64,000 bases of DNA from Neolewinella aquimaris (lineage in GTDB: Bacteria; Bacteroidota; Bacteroidia; Chitinophagales; Saprospiraceae). Within the stretch, counting starts at the first letter, position 1. Each line of letters opens with the position of its first letter. The notes beneath the pieces were generated by a model that worked only from the letters and a program-made list of their open reading frames with translations, was not told the DNA's origin and searched no databases. Below, one piece after another: positions 19,056 through 27,100 of this stretch. A program made the translations under genes and the position numbers. The DNA lies in contig NZ_JACIFF010000007.1 of the NCBI RefSeq assembly GCF_014197245.1, positions 62,001 through 126,000 of the forward strand, given 5' to 3'.

Positions 19056-21880
19056 AAGCTCCCGCTGAACAGCAGCCGAACCCGTAGGTCGTTGGCCTCC
19101 CGGGAAAATAGATCCTGCTCCAGCCGGTAAGCCAGTTCAACCCCGACGGCCAGGTCCACAGTATTAAGCCAGGTGTTGTCGAAGAAGAACTGACCGCCGA
19201 CGCTGCTCTCCGTAAATTCCAGTCGGTCGAACGCATCGATGGCAAAACGGCTGTAGTCGTAGAAGGCATTGAGACGTACTCGCTTGAAGTAAGTGATACC
19301 CAGCAGACCGATGTCCGGATACAGTAGCGGAAGCTGGTAGTTGACCCCCAAGCGGAATACCCGGTCGTTGAGTGGCTGCTCGTAGCCCCGCGCGTAGCGG
19401 AACACGTCGGGGTACTGGTAGAGGTTCTCGCTTTGCTCCCGCTGTACGTCGAGGTCAAGCCGCAGACCGTGGGTAACGAACAAGCCCGGCAGGTACACCG
19501 AACTCTGAAGCAACAGGCGCTCCCCTAGTCGATCACCCCCTAGCGCGCGGTCGAACTTCAGTCGAGCCGTTGCCCCGAGCCGCGGCTGCACCTGGCGGAG
19601 GGCCGTCCGCCGCAGTGAACTGAAGTCGACGCCCAGGGCCAGGTTTCCGAAATTGTCCGGCAACCTCCCCTGCTCAGCATCGCGGAGAGCGTAGTACTGG
19701 TACCCAACCGAAGGGGCCAGCCCGGTGACCGTATTGCCGGCCACCCACTGCATGGGAACGGTGACGGTGGGCCCCACGGTGAGCTGACTGAATTCCTGAT
19801 TGAAGAAGCGCAGGCTATCGGTCCGCGCCTCCTGCACGACGGTGTTTCGATCGCGGTACTGGGCCTGAAGTTGAACGACGGGAAACCATCCGCCGTAAGT
19901 GAGGGTGGCCCCACCGGAATACCGGTCTTCGTTTAGGTTGTACAGTCCATCGACCGACATCTCGAAGGTGTTCAGCGCATTGGCAAACTCAACGGATAAG
20001 CCCGGCGTAACGTAGCTGCCGTTGTAGGACCAGCTGTGTAGTTTGATCCCACCGAGGGTGTTGGAAAAATCGTTGACCGGATAATCCCGCTCCACCACTT
20101 CCGCCGGCAGATCGTACTGTTCCGCCGTGTAGGCCACAGGGCGCTCGAAGATGCCCGCTTGCGGGCGGCTACGTCCTTCGATTCCGGCAACCGGCCCCGC
20201 AACCGCTAGCTGATGGAGTCGCTCACCACGGGGGGTCGGACTGGAGAAGTACAGGGTATCGCCACTCAGCTGCGGAAAGTAGGCACCAACGGCTACATCG
20301 GTCAGCTGCGCGGTTTGTCCCGTAGCGGGATCGAGTCGATAGACATTGTCCACTCCGGTACGACCGCCGGAGTAAAGCAGCGCTCCGTCCTGGGTCACGG
20401 TGAGCATATCGACGGGATCGTTGCTGGCTTCCCGGACAACCTCCACCGCCCCGGAAGCCGGTTCCCACGCCCGAATGGAAATCCCATCCGCAGCCTGGGC
20501 AAAAAAGTACACGGTTCGCCCGTCGGGTGAAAAGGCGGGCCAGGCCACGTTATTCGCATCGATGCGTACGCGCTGGGTGACCTCCCCGGAGGCGACCTCC
20601 AGGATCCGCAATTCGGGCCCCGCCTCCAGCGGATCGAACCACACCGCCGCGATCCGGCTTTCGTCCGCACTCAGTCTGCCGGCTACGTAGTGCCCCCACT
20701 CACTCAGCTTGCGCCGAAGCCCGGTTTGTAGTTCGTATACGATCAGGTCGGAATAATTCTGGTTGGTGTAGCGAGGGTCCTGACGGTACTCGGTCCAGAC
20801 GACGAGGCGCGCTCCCCCATCGAGCCAGGGTTCCCGCTGGATCCCCGTGGTGGTGATTACCTCATCCGGTTGCCCCGGCCTTACCCACACCAGGGCCGGC
20901 AGGCGCTGGTAGCTGCTGCGCAGGGCCAGTAACCTTCCCCCCTCATCCATAAAGGGGAACCGGTAGTTGCGAATGTCCCGGTCGGCACCACCGATCAACT
21001 CGCCCGGTCGGGAGGGCGGATCGACGTTTAGTACACTATCCTGCCGCTGCTCAAGATCGGCCATAGTGGCCCGGTACAATTGGCCGGTGGTATAGCCCGT
21101 CTCCCGCCTGAGTGCACGGCTGAAGGGATAGAACATTCCCCGGTAAGCCGCTGCCTGTTGTAGTACGGGTTTCCATACGTCGTAACCGAAGCGTTCGCGG
21201 GCGAAGGTGGTCATGGCGTAGCCGTAGCGATAGTGGTCGGGGACGAGGTCGCGAAAGCTTCCGTTGCGGGCCTTGGCGTAGCGGTAGACAATGTCACGCT
21301 GCAACAACGCACGCAGATCTTTACTAAATGCGGGCGTGCGACCCCGCCCCGAGGCGCTCAGGGCCGTTTCGGCGACAACTGCATCACCCTCGCTGAACCA
21401 GTTGGGCGTGGCAATGGCGGAAAAGGCCGCCCACCCCTGCTGGCCCTGTAGGTAGCTGATCACCTTGGTGAGCCCCCGTCGCTCGTTGCTGTTCTGTTGC
21501 ACGTGGCGGAATTCGTGGATCGTGAGCAGGTCCACCCAGTCGGTTCCGCTCAGCAAATTAAAACTCTGGGGGGGCGTGACGTAGAATTCCGAGCGGAAGG
21601 GGGCCAGTCCGACGTAACCGTTGATGGTCATATTGGGGGTCTGGAGAATCAAGTCGAAATTGTAAATGGCCTCGCCAATGCTGCCCGTATGCCGGGTGGC
21701 CATCCAGTCGATGAGACTTGCCGCCCGCCTGGCCCGGGCCTCGTACCCTTCGGGGAAAATAACCCGGACGTGGTCACCCCGCAGTTGCTGCCAGTCGACC
21801 TCCGGTGGGTGCAGGCCAATGTTTTGGGAAGAAAGGTTGGTCAGGGAACAAAGGAAAACAAGAAGGAGGGTCGACCGCAT
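19052..21880 (-). CDS. Outer-membrane protein with HExxH peptidase, beta-propeller and barrel parts
   Basis: The 942-residue protein has a signal peptide (MRSTLLLVFLCSLTNLSSQ). The N-terminal part holds HEFRHVQQ (about 150) and, downstream, WFSEGDAVVAET (about 192), which is the HExxH plus downstream Glu pattern of gluzincin zinc peptidases. Residues about 290-590 form TolB/WD40-like repeats (SPDGRTVYFF, RIAAVWFD and others), and about 620-942 alternate aromatic and polar residues as in an outer-membrane beta barrel, ending in Phe (LLFSGSF). Peptidase, propeller and barrel in one chain suggests a surface protease or assembly factor. The function is inference; related proteins are usually annotated as TolB-like or hypothetical. 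Confidence 0.75.
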   Translation of the reverse strand: MRSTLLLVFLCSLTNLSSQNIGLHPPEVDWQQLRGDHVRVIFPEGYEARARRAASLIDWMATRHTGSIGEAIYNFDLILQTPNMTINGYVGLAPFRSEFYVTPPQSFNLLSGTDWVDLLTIHEFRHVQQNSNERRGLTKVISYLQGQQGWAAFSAIATPNWFSEGDAVVAETALSASGRGRTPAFSKDLRALLQRDIVYRYAKARNGSFRDLVPDHYRYGYAMTTFARERFGYDVWKPVLQQAAAYRGMFYPFSRALRRETGYTTGQLYRATMADLEQRQDSVLNVDPPSRPGELIGGADRDIRNYRFPFMDEGGRLLALRSSYQRLPALVWVRPGQPDEVITTTGIQREPWLDGGARLVVWTEYRQDPRYTNQNYSDLIVYELQTGLRRKLSEWGHYVAGRLSADESRIAAVWFDPLEAGPELRILEVASGEVTQRVRIDANNVAWPAFSPDGRTVYFFAQAADGISIRAWEPASGAVEVVREASNDPVDMLTVTQDGALLYSGGRTGVDNVYRLDPATGQTAQLTDVAVGAYFPQLSGDTLYFSSPTPRGERLHQLAVAGPVAGIEGRSRPQAGIFERPVAYTAEQYDLPAEVVERDYPVNDFSNTLGGIKLHSWSYNGSYVTPGLSVEFANALNTFEMSVDGLYNLNEDRYSGGATLTYGGWFPVVQLQAQYRDRNTVVQEARTDSLRFFNQEFSQLTVGPTVTVPMQWVAGNTVTGLAPSVGYQYYALRDAEQGRLPDNFGNLALGVDFSSLRRTALRQVQPRLGATARLKFDRALGGDRLGERLLLQSSVYLPGLFVTHGLRLDLDVQREQSENLYQYPDVFRYARGYEQPLNDRVFRLGVNYQLPLLYPDIGLLGITYFKRVRLNAFYDYSRFAIDAFDRLEFTESSVGGQFFFDNTWLNTVDLAVGVELAYRLEQDLFSREANDLRVRLLFSGSF

Positions 21881-22089
21881 GGAGGGGAAAGTGCTTGGGA
21901 GTCACAAGATTGAATAAAACCCGCAATTGTGCATCCGCCGTCGAGTATTCCGAATCCATTCAACATTTACCGACCATCGGCAAAACATCCCGTTCTTTGC
22001 CGCCTTATCGGAATACCCCGCCCTAGCCACCAACAATCGTGCGGCCGTAAATAGTCCGTGCAGCCTACCCGCGTCTCAATGTTCATCGC

Positions 22090-23526
22090 ATGACCAACAC
22101 CATCACCAACGTCCCACCCGGCACCTTCAAGGCGGAGTCGCACTGGTACCCCAAAGCGCTCAACGCCACGATCCACCCGATGGTGAGCTACTTCATGAAC
22201 CTGGACCCGGAGCGCATCGTGACCCGTTACTGCCACCTCAACCCCCTAGTCGACCCCGACGGATTAAGGGAAATTCTCGCCTATCAGTGCAAGTATTTTC
22301 TGTGGGGGGGAGCCGACCTGATCAACGCAACCACCGCCCAGGGCCGCCGCCGGATGGTCATCATCGAAAACAACTCCTGCCCCTCCGGACAAAAGTCGAT
22401 GCCCCTGCTCGACGACCACCAGGAAGAAGGCAGCTACCGACTGCTCGTCGAACGCACCTTCCGGCCGCTGGTCGAAAAGAGACAATCGAAGAAGGAAGGA
22501 CGCCTTGCCGTGATCTACGACAAGAACCCCATGGAAGCCAGCGGCTACGCCGCCACGATTGCCGACGTGTTCCAGGAAGACGTGCTCTACATCAGCGACT
22601 ACTACGGCGCGAAAGAGCGCAAACTGAAGGTGGAAGACGAGTGGCTCTTCGCCCTGCACGAGGGGGAGTGGGTGCGCCTGCGGGCCGCCTTCCGCTACCT
22701 CACCCAGCGCCCCTGGACGCGGCTGCCCCTCAACTGCAAAACGCGCATCCTCAATCCCATCGTCACCTGTCTTGCCGGTGGCCGCAATAAGATGGTGGCC
22801 GCCAAAGCCTACGACTTCTACAACGGCGAAATCCGTAAGTACGGCCTCAAAATCCACACCCCGGAAACCATCTGGGACGTGAGCCGCAACGAAATCCCCC
22901 TGTGGGTAGCGAAACTCGGCGGTCAGGCCGTGGTCAAGGTGCCCTACTCCAACGCCGGTCAGGGCGTATACACGATCACCAACAGGCGCGAACTCGACGC
23001 CTTTATGGCCGAACCCATCGACTACGAACGCTTCATCGTACAAAGCCTCATCGGCAATTACGGCTGGAGCTCGACCGGCGGCGACGGCAAGTTCTTCCAC
23101 GTCGGCACCATACCCGACAAGAAGGGCCGCACCTTCGTCAGCGACGTCCGCCTCATGGTCAGCAGCACCGAAAACGGACTACGCCCCCTGGCCTGCTACA
23201 GCCGCCGCGCCGCCGACCCCCTCACCGATACCCTCGACGCGGGGGCCGAATCCTGGTCTATGCTCGGCACCAACCTGAGTGAAAAACTCGGCGACAACCA
23301 GTGGTCGAGCGACACCAACCGCCTGCTGCTCATGGACCGCCGCGACTTCAACAAGCTCGGCATCGGACTCGACGACCTGATCGAAGCGTACATCCAGACG
23401 GTGCTCAGCACCATCGCCATCGACCAAATGGCCCGCAAGTTGTTTAACAGCAAGGGTAAGTTCAGTCTACGACTGTTTTCCGGTCTCAACAACGACCCCG
23501 TTCTCCTCTCCGAAATCCTGGCATGA
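22090..23526 (+). CDS. ATP-grasp ligase-like protein, possibly circularly permuted type
   Basis: The 478-residue cytoplasmic protein has no named family that I can assign. The C-terminal half carries VAKLGGQAVVKVPYSNAGQG (about 271-290), the ATP-grasp nucleotide-binding lysine strand and glycine loop, then ERFIVQSLIGNYGW. The N-terminal half has MVIIENNSCPSGQKSMPLL (about 90), like the E-N-x-P-S-G element of circularly permuted ATP-grasp enzymes. ATP-grasp enzymes join a carboxylate to an amine through an acyl phosphate. It is the first gene of a three-gene operon: the next start overlaps its stop (ATGA). The 209 bp upstream separate it from the divergent surface-protein gene; I could not find a clear promoter there. 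Confidence 0.75.
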   Translation: MTNTITNVPPGTFKAESHWYPKALNATIHPMVSYFMNLDPERIVTRYCHLNPLVDPDGLREILAYQCKYFLWGGADLINATTAQGRRRMVIIENNSCPSGQKSMPLLDDHQEEGSYRLLVERTFRPLVEKRQSKKEGRLAVIYDKNPMEASGYAATIADVFQEDVLYISDYYGAKERKLKVEDEWLFALHEGEWVRLRAAFRYLTQRPWTRLPLNCKTRILNPIVTCLAGGRNKMVAAKAYDFYNGEIRKYGLKIHTPETIWDVSRNEIPLWVAKLGGQAVVKVPYSNAGQGVYTITNRRELDAFMAEPIDYERFIVQSLIGNYGWSSTGGDGKFFHVGTIPDKKGRTFVSDVRLMVSSTENGLRPLACYSRRAADPLTDTLDAGAESWSMLGTNLSEKLGDNQWSSDTNRLLLMDRRDFNKLGIGLDDLIEAYIQTVLSTIAIDQMARKLFNSKGKFSLRLFSGLNNDPVLLSEILA

Positions 23527-24476
23527 CCCCACTTTCCTTCCTTGTTCTTACCGATCACAGCGCCCACAGCGCCCAGAATTCCGTCTACTCTCTCATCAAC
23601 ACCCTGGCCCGTGATCCGCGGTGCCGGCACATCGACGTAGCCAGCCGGGGGGATGCCCGTAACCGGGATTTTTTCGACGGTGCGGGGACGCGGGTGCAGG
23701 GTTTCCGGGTTAAGAGCGAACTCCTTTACCGCCCCGACGGTGCCCACTTTTCCGGAGACCTCTCCCCCCTCGATCCGGCCGATTACGACGTCGTCTGGCT
23801 CCGGTTGCCGCACCCGGTGGATACGGCTCGCTACGCCTCGCTACACCGGAACGGCACCATTGTAGTCAACAACCCCACCGGTATTCAGGAAACGGGTGAC
23901 AAGTCCTTTCTCCTCAATTTCCCGGAATGGACGCCCCCGGCGCGCTTGGTACACTCGGCGGACGAAACGCGGGAGTTCGCTCGCCAGTTCCCCCTGGTGC
24001 TGAAGCCCCTGCGGGCCTACGGGGGCCAGGGTATTGTACGGGTCGACGGACCGGACGATCCCCTCAACCTCGACTTCACGGAGCCCTACCTGGCCATGAA
24101 ATTTCTCAGGAACGTAAGTCAGGGCGACAAGCGCATCCTGGTCGTCAACGGAAAAATCCTGGCGGCTTCCCTGCGCATCCCTCCCCCGGGCGAGTGGCTC
24201 TGCAACGTGGCCCGGGGCGGCAAGTCGATCGGTGCCGAAGTAGAACCGGAAGAAGTTGCGCTCGTCGAAGCACTCGCGCCGGAACTGCTACGGCACGGCA
24301 TCTGTTTCTGTGGGGTGGATACGCTGGTAAACGACGAAGGCAAGCGGGTGCTCTCGGAAATCAACACCCTGAGCATCGGCGGGTTTCCCCAGGCGGAGGC
24401 CCAGACCGGCCGCCCCATCCTCCAACAAACCATTAACGAACTGTTCTCCTACTGCTATGACCACCTTACCCGCTGA
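23523..24476 (+). CDS. Glutathione-synthetase/RimK-like ATP-grasp ligase
   Basis: The 317-residue protein is a standard ATP-grasp ligase of the GshB type. It shows an N-terminal pre-ATP-grasp domain (about 1-120, with DYDVVWLRLPHPVD), FPLVLKPLRAYGGQGIVRVD (the ATP-binding lysine and glycine loop), a second lysine region LAMKFLRNVSQGDKRILVVN, and the metal-binding FCGVDTLVNDEGKRVLSEIN, where Asp, Glu and Asn bind Mg. GshB itself joins gamma-glutamylcysteine to glycine, but no gshA is present, so a different peptide-like product is likely. It overlaps the gene before by 4 bp and the gene after by 20 bp, so the three proteins are probably made together. Confidence 0.85.
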   Translation: MTPLSFLVLTDHSAHSAQNSVYSLINTLARDPRCRHIDVASRGDARNRDFFDGAGTRVQGFRVKSELLYRPDGAHFSGDLSPLDPADYDVVWLRLPHPVDTARYASLHRNGTIVVNNPTGIQETGDKSFLLNFPEWTPPARLVHSADETREFARQFPLVLKPLRAYGGQGIVRVDGPDDPLNLDFTEPYLAMKFLRNVSQGDKRILVVNGKILAASLRIPPPGEWLCNVARGGKSIGAEVEPEEVALVEALAPELLRHGICFCGVDTLVNDEGKRVLSEINTLSIGGFPQAEAQTGRPILQQTINELFSYCYDHLTR

Positions 24477-25425
24477 GACCCCGACCATATTTTCGCTTTC
24501 CGACATCGATCAGCCGCCCGCTACGATTCGCCGCTACTGGTTGCGCATCATTAGTGACGGACTGGGAGAGCCCGTTCGTGTACCACTGCTCGTAGCCAAG
24601 GGTACCGAAGAAGGTCCGGTTCTGGGCGTGACGGCCGCCGTCCACGGCGATGAGCTCAACGGCATCCGGGTGATCCAGCGCCTCTTTGGCGACCTCGACG
24701 TTAGTGAGCTGCGGGGTACCATCGTTGGTGTGCTGGTGGTCAACATTCCTGCCTTCCTGCGCCAGACCCGGGTGTATACCGATGGATTCGACCTGAACCA
24801 CGTCATGCCCGGCAAAGAAAACGGGCGCGCCAGTGAAGTGTATGCGTTCCGACTGATGGATCGCCTCATCCGCCACTTCAACTTTCTTCTGGACCTACAC
24901 ACTGCCAGCCGGGGCCGTATAAACAGCTACTACGTGCGTGCCGATATGTCTCAGGAAGCCACCCGTCAGTTGGCCATTCTCCAAAATCCCCAGCTGATCG
25001 TACACAATCCCCCCAGCGACGGCACCCTCCGCGGTGCTGCGGATACCCTGGATATTCCGGCCGTTACCCTGGAAGTCGGCAATCCCGGCGTTTACCAGCG
25101 CACCCTCATCCGTAGCGGCATCGAGGGCGTCCACAATGTACTCTCCCACCTGGGAATGACCGACGACGAGATTATTGCTCCTGCGTCCCCGCCCGTCATC
25201 TGCAAGCGCAGCTACTGGATCTACACCCACACCGGTGGCCTCCTCACGGTCGACGTAGACCTGCTCCAGGAAGTAAAGGCCGGCGACCTCATCGCCACCC
25301 AGCGCGACGTCTTCGGCAGCCTGAAGGAGCAGTACCTGGCCCCGGAAGACGGCATCGTGATCGGTCGCAGCACCATGCCCGTCAACCGCAGCGGCGGCCG
25401 CATTTTGCACCTGGGCATCCTCTAG
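24457..25425 (+). CDS. Succinylglutamate desuccinylase/aspartoacylase family zinc hydrolase
   Basis: The 322-residue protein belongs to the AstE/AspA branch of the M14 carboxypeptidase clan. Zinc ligands are in AAVHGDELNGIRV (His and Glu, about 62-65) and LLDLHTASRG (His, about 148); TLEVGNPGVY near 206 carries the catalytic Glu. The family removes acyl groups from N-acyl amino acids or trims amino acids. In this operon it follows two ATP-grasp ligases, so it may hydrolyse or edit the amide they form. The stop TAG lies one base before the first hairpin of the repeat array (TAG-C-GGTTCG). The start overlaps the ligase gene by 20 bp. Confidence 0.87.
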   Translation: MTTLPAETPTIFSLSDIDQPPATIRRYWLRIISDGLGEPVRVPLLVAKGTEEGPVLGVTAAVHGDELNGIRVIQRLFGDLDVSELRGTIVGVLVVNIPAFLRQTRVYTDGFDLNHVMPGKENGRASEVYAFRLMDRLIRHFNFLLDLHTASRGRINSYYVRADMSQEATRQLAILQNPQLIVHNPPSDGTLRGAADTLDIPAVTLEVGNPGVYQRTLIRSGIEGVHNVLSHLGMTDDEIIAPASPPVICKRSYWIYTHTGGLLTVDVDLLQEVKAGDLIATQRDVFGSLKEQYLAPEDGIVIGRSTMPVNRSGGRILHLGIL

Positions 25426-25426
25426 C

Positions 25427-25774
25427 GGTTCGTGGCGTCTCGCCGCGGTATCGGTTCGTGGCATCCTGCCGCGGGATCGGTTCGTGGCGTCTCGCCGCGG
25501 TCTCGGTTCGTGGCATCCTGCCGCGGCTTTCGGTTCGTGGCGTCTCGGCACGGTTCGTGGCATCCTGCCGCGGGATCGGTTCGTGGCGTCTCGCCGCGGA
25601 CTTTATCGACGCTTCATACTTATCCTCACCCGCAATAACCCCGGCAAGATGCCGGGAACCAACCGGTTCGTGGCGTCCCGCCGCGGCCATCGGTTCGTGG
25701 CGTCTCGCCGCGGTCTCCATCGAAGTTTCATGCTTGTCCCCACCCGCAATAACCCCAGCGAGACGCCGGGAACC
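25427..25774. repeat. Array A: eleven short hairpin repeats, REPIN-like
   Basis: Nine forward units start at 25427, 25453, 25479, 25505, 25532 (shortened), 25552, 25578, 25665 and 25692; inverted units start at 25639 and 25753. Each is 22 bp, starts GGTTCGTGGC and folds into a 7-bp stem with a 3-base loop. Two stem types occur, CGTGGCG-TCT-CGCCGCG and CGTGGCA-TCC-TGCCGCG, and they alternate along the first six units, both pairs intact. Links of 4-5 bp join the units. An 83-bp composite (forward unit, 39-bp spacer, inverted unit) is at 25578-25660 and 25692-25774, and again in array B. Frames crossing it are not genes. Confidence 0.9.
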
Positions 25775-25783
25775 ACCGCCCCT

Positions 25784-26266
25784 CTATTCGTACACCACCT
25801 CATTCACCACGCGTGCTACCCGGTCCATGTAGTCTTCCTGTGGCGCGGCGGTAATTCCCGGCTCCGCGGTCCAGCCACCGACCTTTCCGTCTTCATCGAC
25901 TAGCACCACGAAAGGGCAGGTGCCATCGACAATGGATGCTTGGCAGATTGAGCGTTCGTTTTCCGGGAGGAAGCGGCCGGTAGGCAGGTCTGCGCGTAGG
26001 GAATCTATTCTACTTAGGTCATCTGCATCGCCGTAAACGTCCCAGCCGCCACTGACGAGAGCTTCGGGATCGAGATCCACGCCGGCACGGTCGCGGCTGA
26101 TGTAAAGCTGATGATCTTCCAGTTTCAAGGCATAGCCACCGCCCCACCCCCCTACGTTCCCAACGATGAACAGGTCAATCGCGCAGGGAGGAGTGACTAC
26201 ATCATCTTTCTCACAGGCGCAGAGGGAAAGGATCGGCAGGAGCAATATCAGGATCAATCTGTCCAT
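25784..26266 (-). CDS. Lipoprotein of unknown function (paralogue of 32438-32941)
   Basis: The 160-residue protein has a lipoprotein signal (MDRLILILLLPILSLCAC, with Cys 18 the likely lipidated residue). The mature part contains GNVGGWGGGYALKLEDHQLY, a C-P-F pair (CQASIVDGTCPF) and a C-terminal helix DYMDRVARVVNEVV. The same order (GGWG...Y...LY, CP[FY]V, a C-terminal helix with V..V) is found in the lipoprotein at 32438-32941, so the two are diverged paralogues. No domain name is known to me. The gene is enclosed by hairpin arrays A and B and stands apart from other genes. Confidence 0.7.
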   Translation of the reverse strand: MDRLILILLLPILSLCACEKDDVVTPPCAIDLFIVGNVGGWGGGYALKLEDHQLYISRDRAGVDLDPEALVSGGWDVYGDADDLSRIDSLRADLPTGRFLPENERSICQASIVDGTCPFVVLVDEDGKVGGWTAEPGITAAPQEDYMDRVARVVNEVVYE

Positions 26267-26345
26267 AGTGGATCGGCTGTTTCCAGTAAGACGTAGGTTG
26301 TTTACAGAAACGTTAGTGGGGGGGTTGGTTAATCACCCACAAAAA

Positions 26346-26569
26346 CTCCGGCGAGATGCCGGGAACCAACATAACCCCGGCGAGACGCCGGGAACCAACC
26401 GGTTCGTGGCGTCTCGCCGCGGTCTCCATCGAAGCTTCATGCTTATCATCACCCGCAATAACCCCGGCGAGACGCCGGGAACCAATCCAACCCCGGCGAG
26501 ACGCCGGAAACCAATCCAACCCCGGCAGGATGCCGGGAACCACTCTACCCCGGCAGGATGCCGGGAACC
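26346..26569. repeat. Array B: seven hairpin repeats of the same family as array A
   Basis: Inverted units (CCCCGGCG-AGA-CGCCGGG type, followed by AACC) start at 26346, 26375, 26462, 26491, 26520 and 26548; one forward unit is at 26401. Units 26520 and 26548 are the covarying type CCCGGCA-GGA-TGCCGGG. The 83-bp composite is at 26401-26483, with the same 39-bp spacer length as in array A. The last unit lies inside the GNAT gene and encodes its end. The 80 bp from 26267 to 26345 hold the lipoprotein promoter and show nothing else. Confidence 0.9.
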
Positions 26570-27081
26570 GCGAGCTCCATCCGGCACATCCCCCGCATTT
26601 CGGGGTGCATGAGGGGCATGTGTAGCGTATAGCTTGCCGAGTGCATGAAGCCCATGCGCGTGTAAAAATCTATGGCCCGGGGGGCGCAGGTCATTGCTTC
26701 GAGCCAGAGCAGTTCGTGGCCGGTGGTACGCGCCCGACCGATCGCCCACTCGATGGCCTGGCGGCCGAGTCCCCTACCCTGCACGGCTTGGTCGAGGTAG
26801 AGGCGGTGCAACTTCATGGCCCTTTTTTCGGGGTGTTCAGGGGGCGATACGTTGCACAGCAAGCGAATGATTCCTACGGGAAGATCCTTCTGGAGCACAA
26901 AGTGATATTCCGCGTTCACGGCCTGAATCTCCCGGGAGAAGTTTTCCTCCCCGAACTGACTTTCGACGTACCAAGCGCCATCATCCGGCCAGAAATGGGC
27001 GTAGGCGGGCGGGTAGATGCGCTGCATCAGGTGCATTAGGGCACCCTGGTCGCTGGGGGTAATCGGGCGCAGGTCGATCAT
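26545..27081 (-). CDS. GNAT family N-acetyltransferase with repeat-derived C-terminus
   Basis: The 178-residue protein has a GNAT fold: LRPITPSDQGAL at the start, LHRLYLDQAVQGRGLGRQA near 92 (acetyl-CoA pyrophosphate loop, Q/RxxGxG), LLWLEAMTCAPRAIDFYTRMGF near 124-143. GNAT enzymes transfer an acetyl group from acetyl-CoA; the acceptor is not visible. The last ten residues, ELAVPGILPG, are odd for the family: V-P-G-I-L-P-G is encoded by hairpin unit 26548-26569 and the stop TAG follows immediately. The ancestral stop was probably displaced by the repeat. It is followed on the same strand by array B and preceded by the GH2 gene (19 bp). Confidence 0.87.
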   Translation of the reverse strand: MIDLRPITPSDQGALMHLMQRIYPPAYAHFWPDDGAWYVESQFGEENFSREIQAVNAEYHFVLQKDLPVGIIRLLCNVSPPEHPEKRAMKLHRLYLDQAVQGRGLGRQAIEWAIGRARTTGHELLWLEAMTCAPRAIDFYTRMGFMHSASYTLHMPLMHPEMRGMCRMELAVPGILPG

Positions 27082-27100
27082 TGGCGATAACTACGGCATC

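Noticed and set aside
22264-23100. 278-residue minus-strand frame
   Set aside because: It is antisense to the ATP-grasp gene, which has clear motifs; the antisense protein has none.
25427-25774. CRISPR array
   Set aside because: Units are joined by 4-5 bp links, not 25-40 bp spacers, some copies are inverted, and no cas gene is in the window.
25432-25903. Plus-strand frames rich in Ser-Trp-His-Pro-Ala repeats
   Set aside because: They are translations of hairpin array A and end in the lipoprotein gene on the other strand; no start region or domain supports them.
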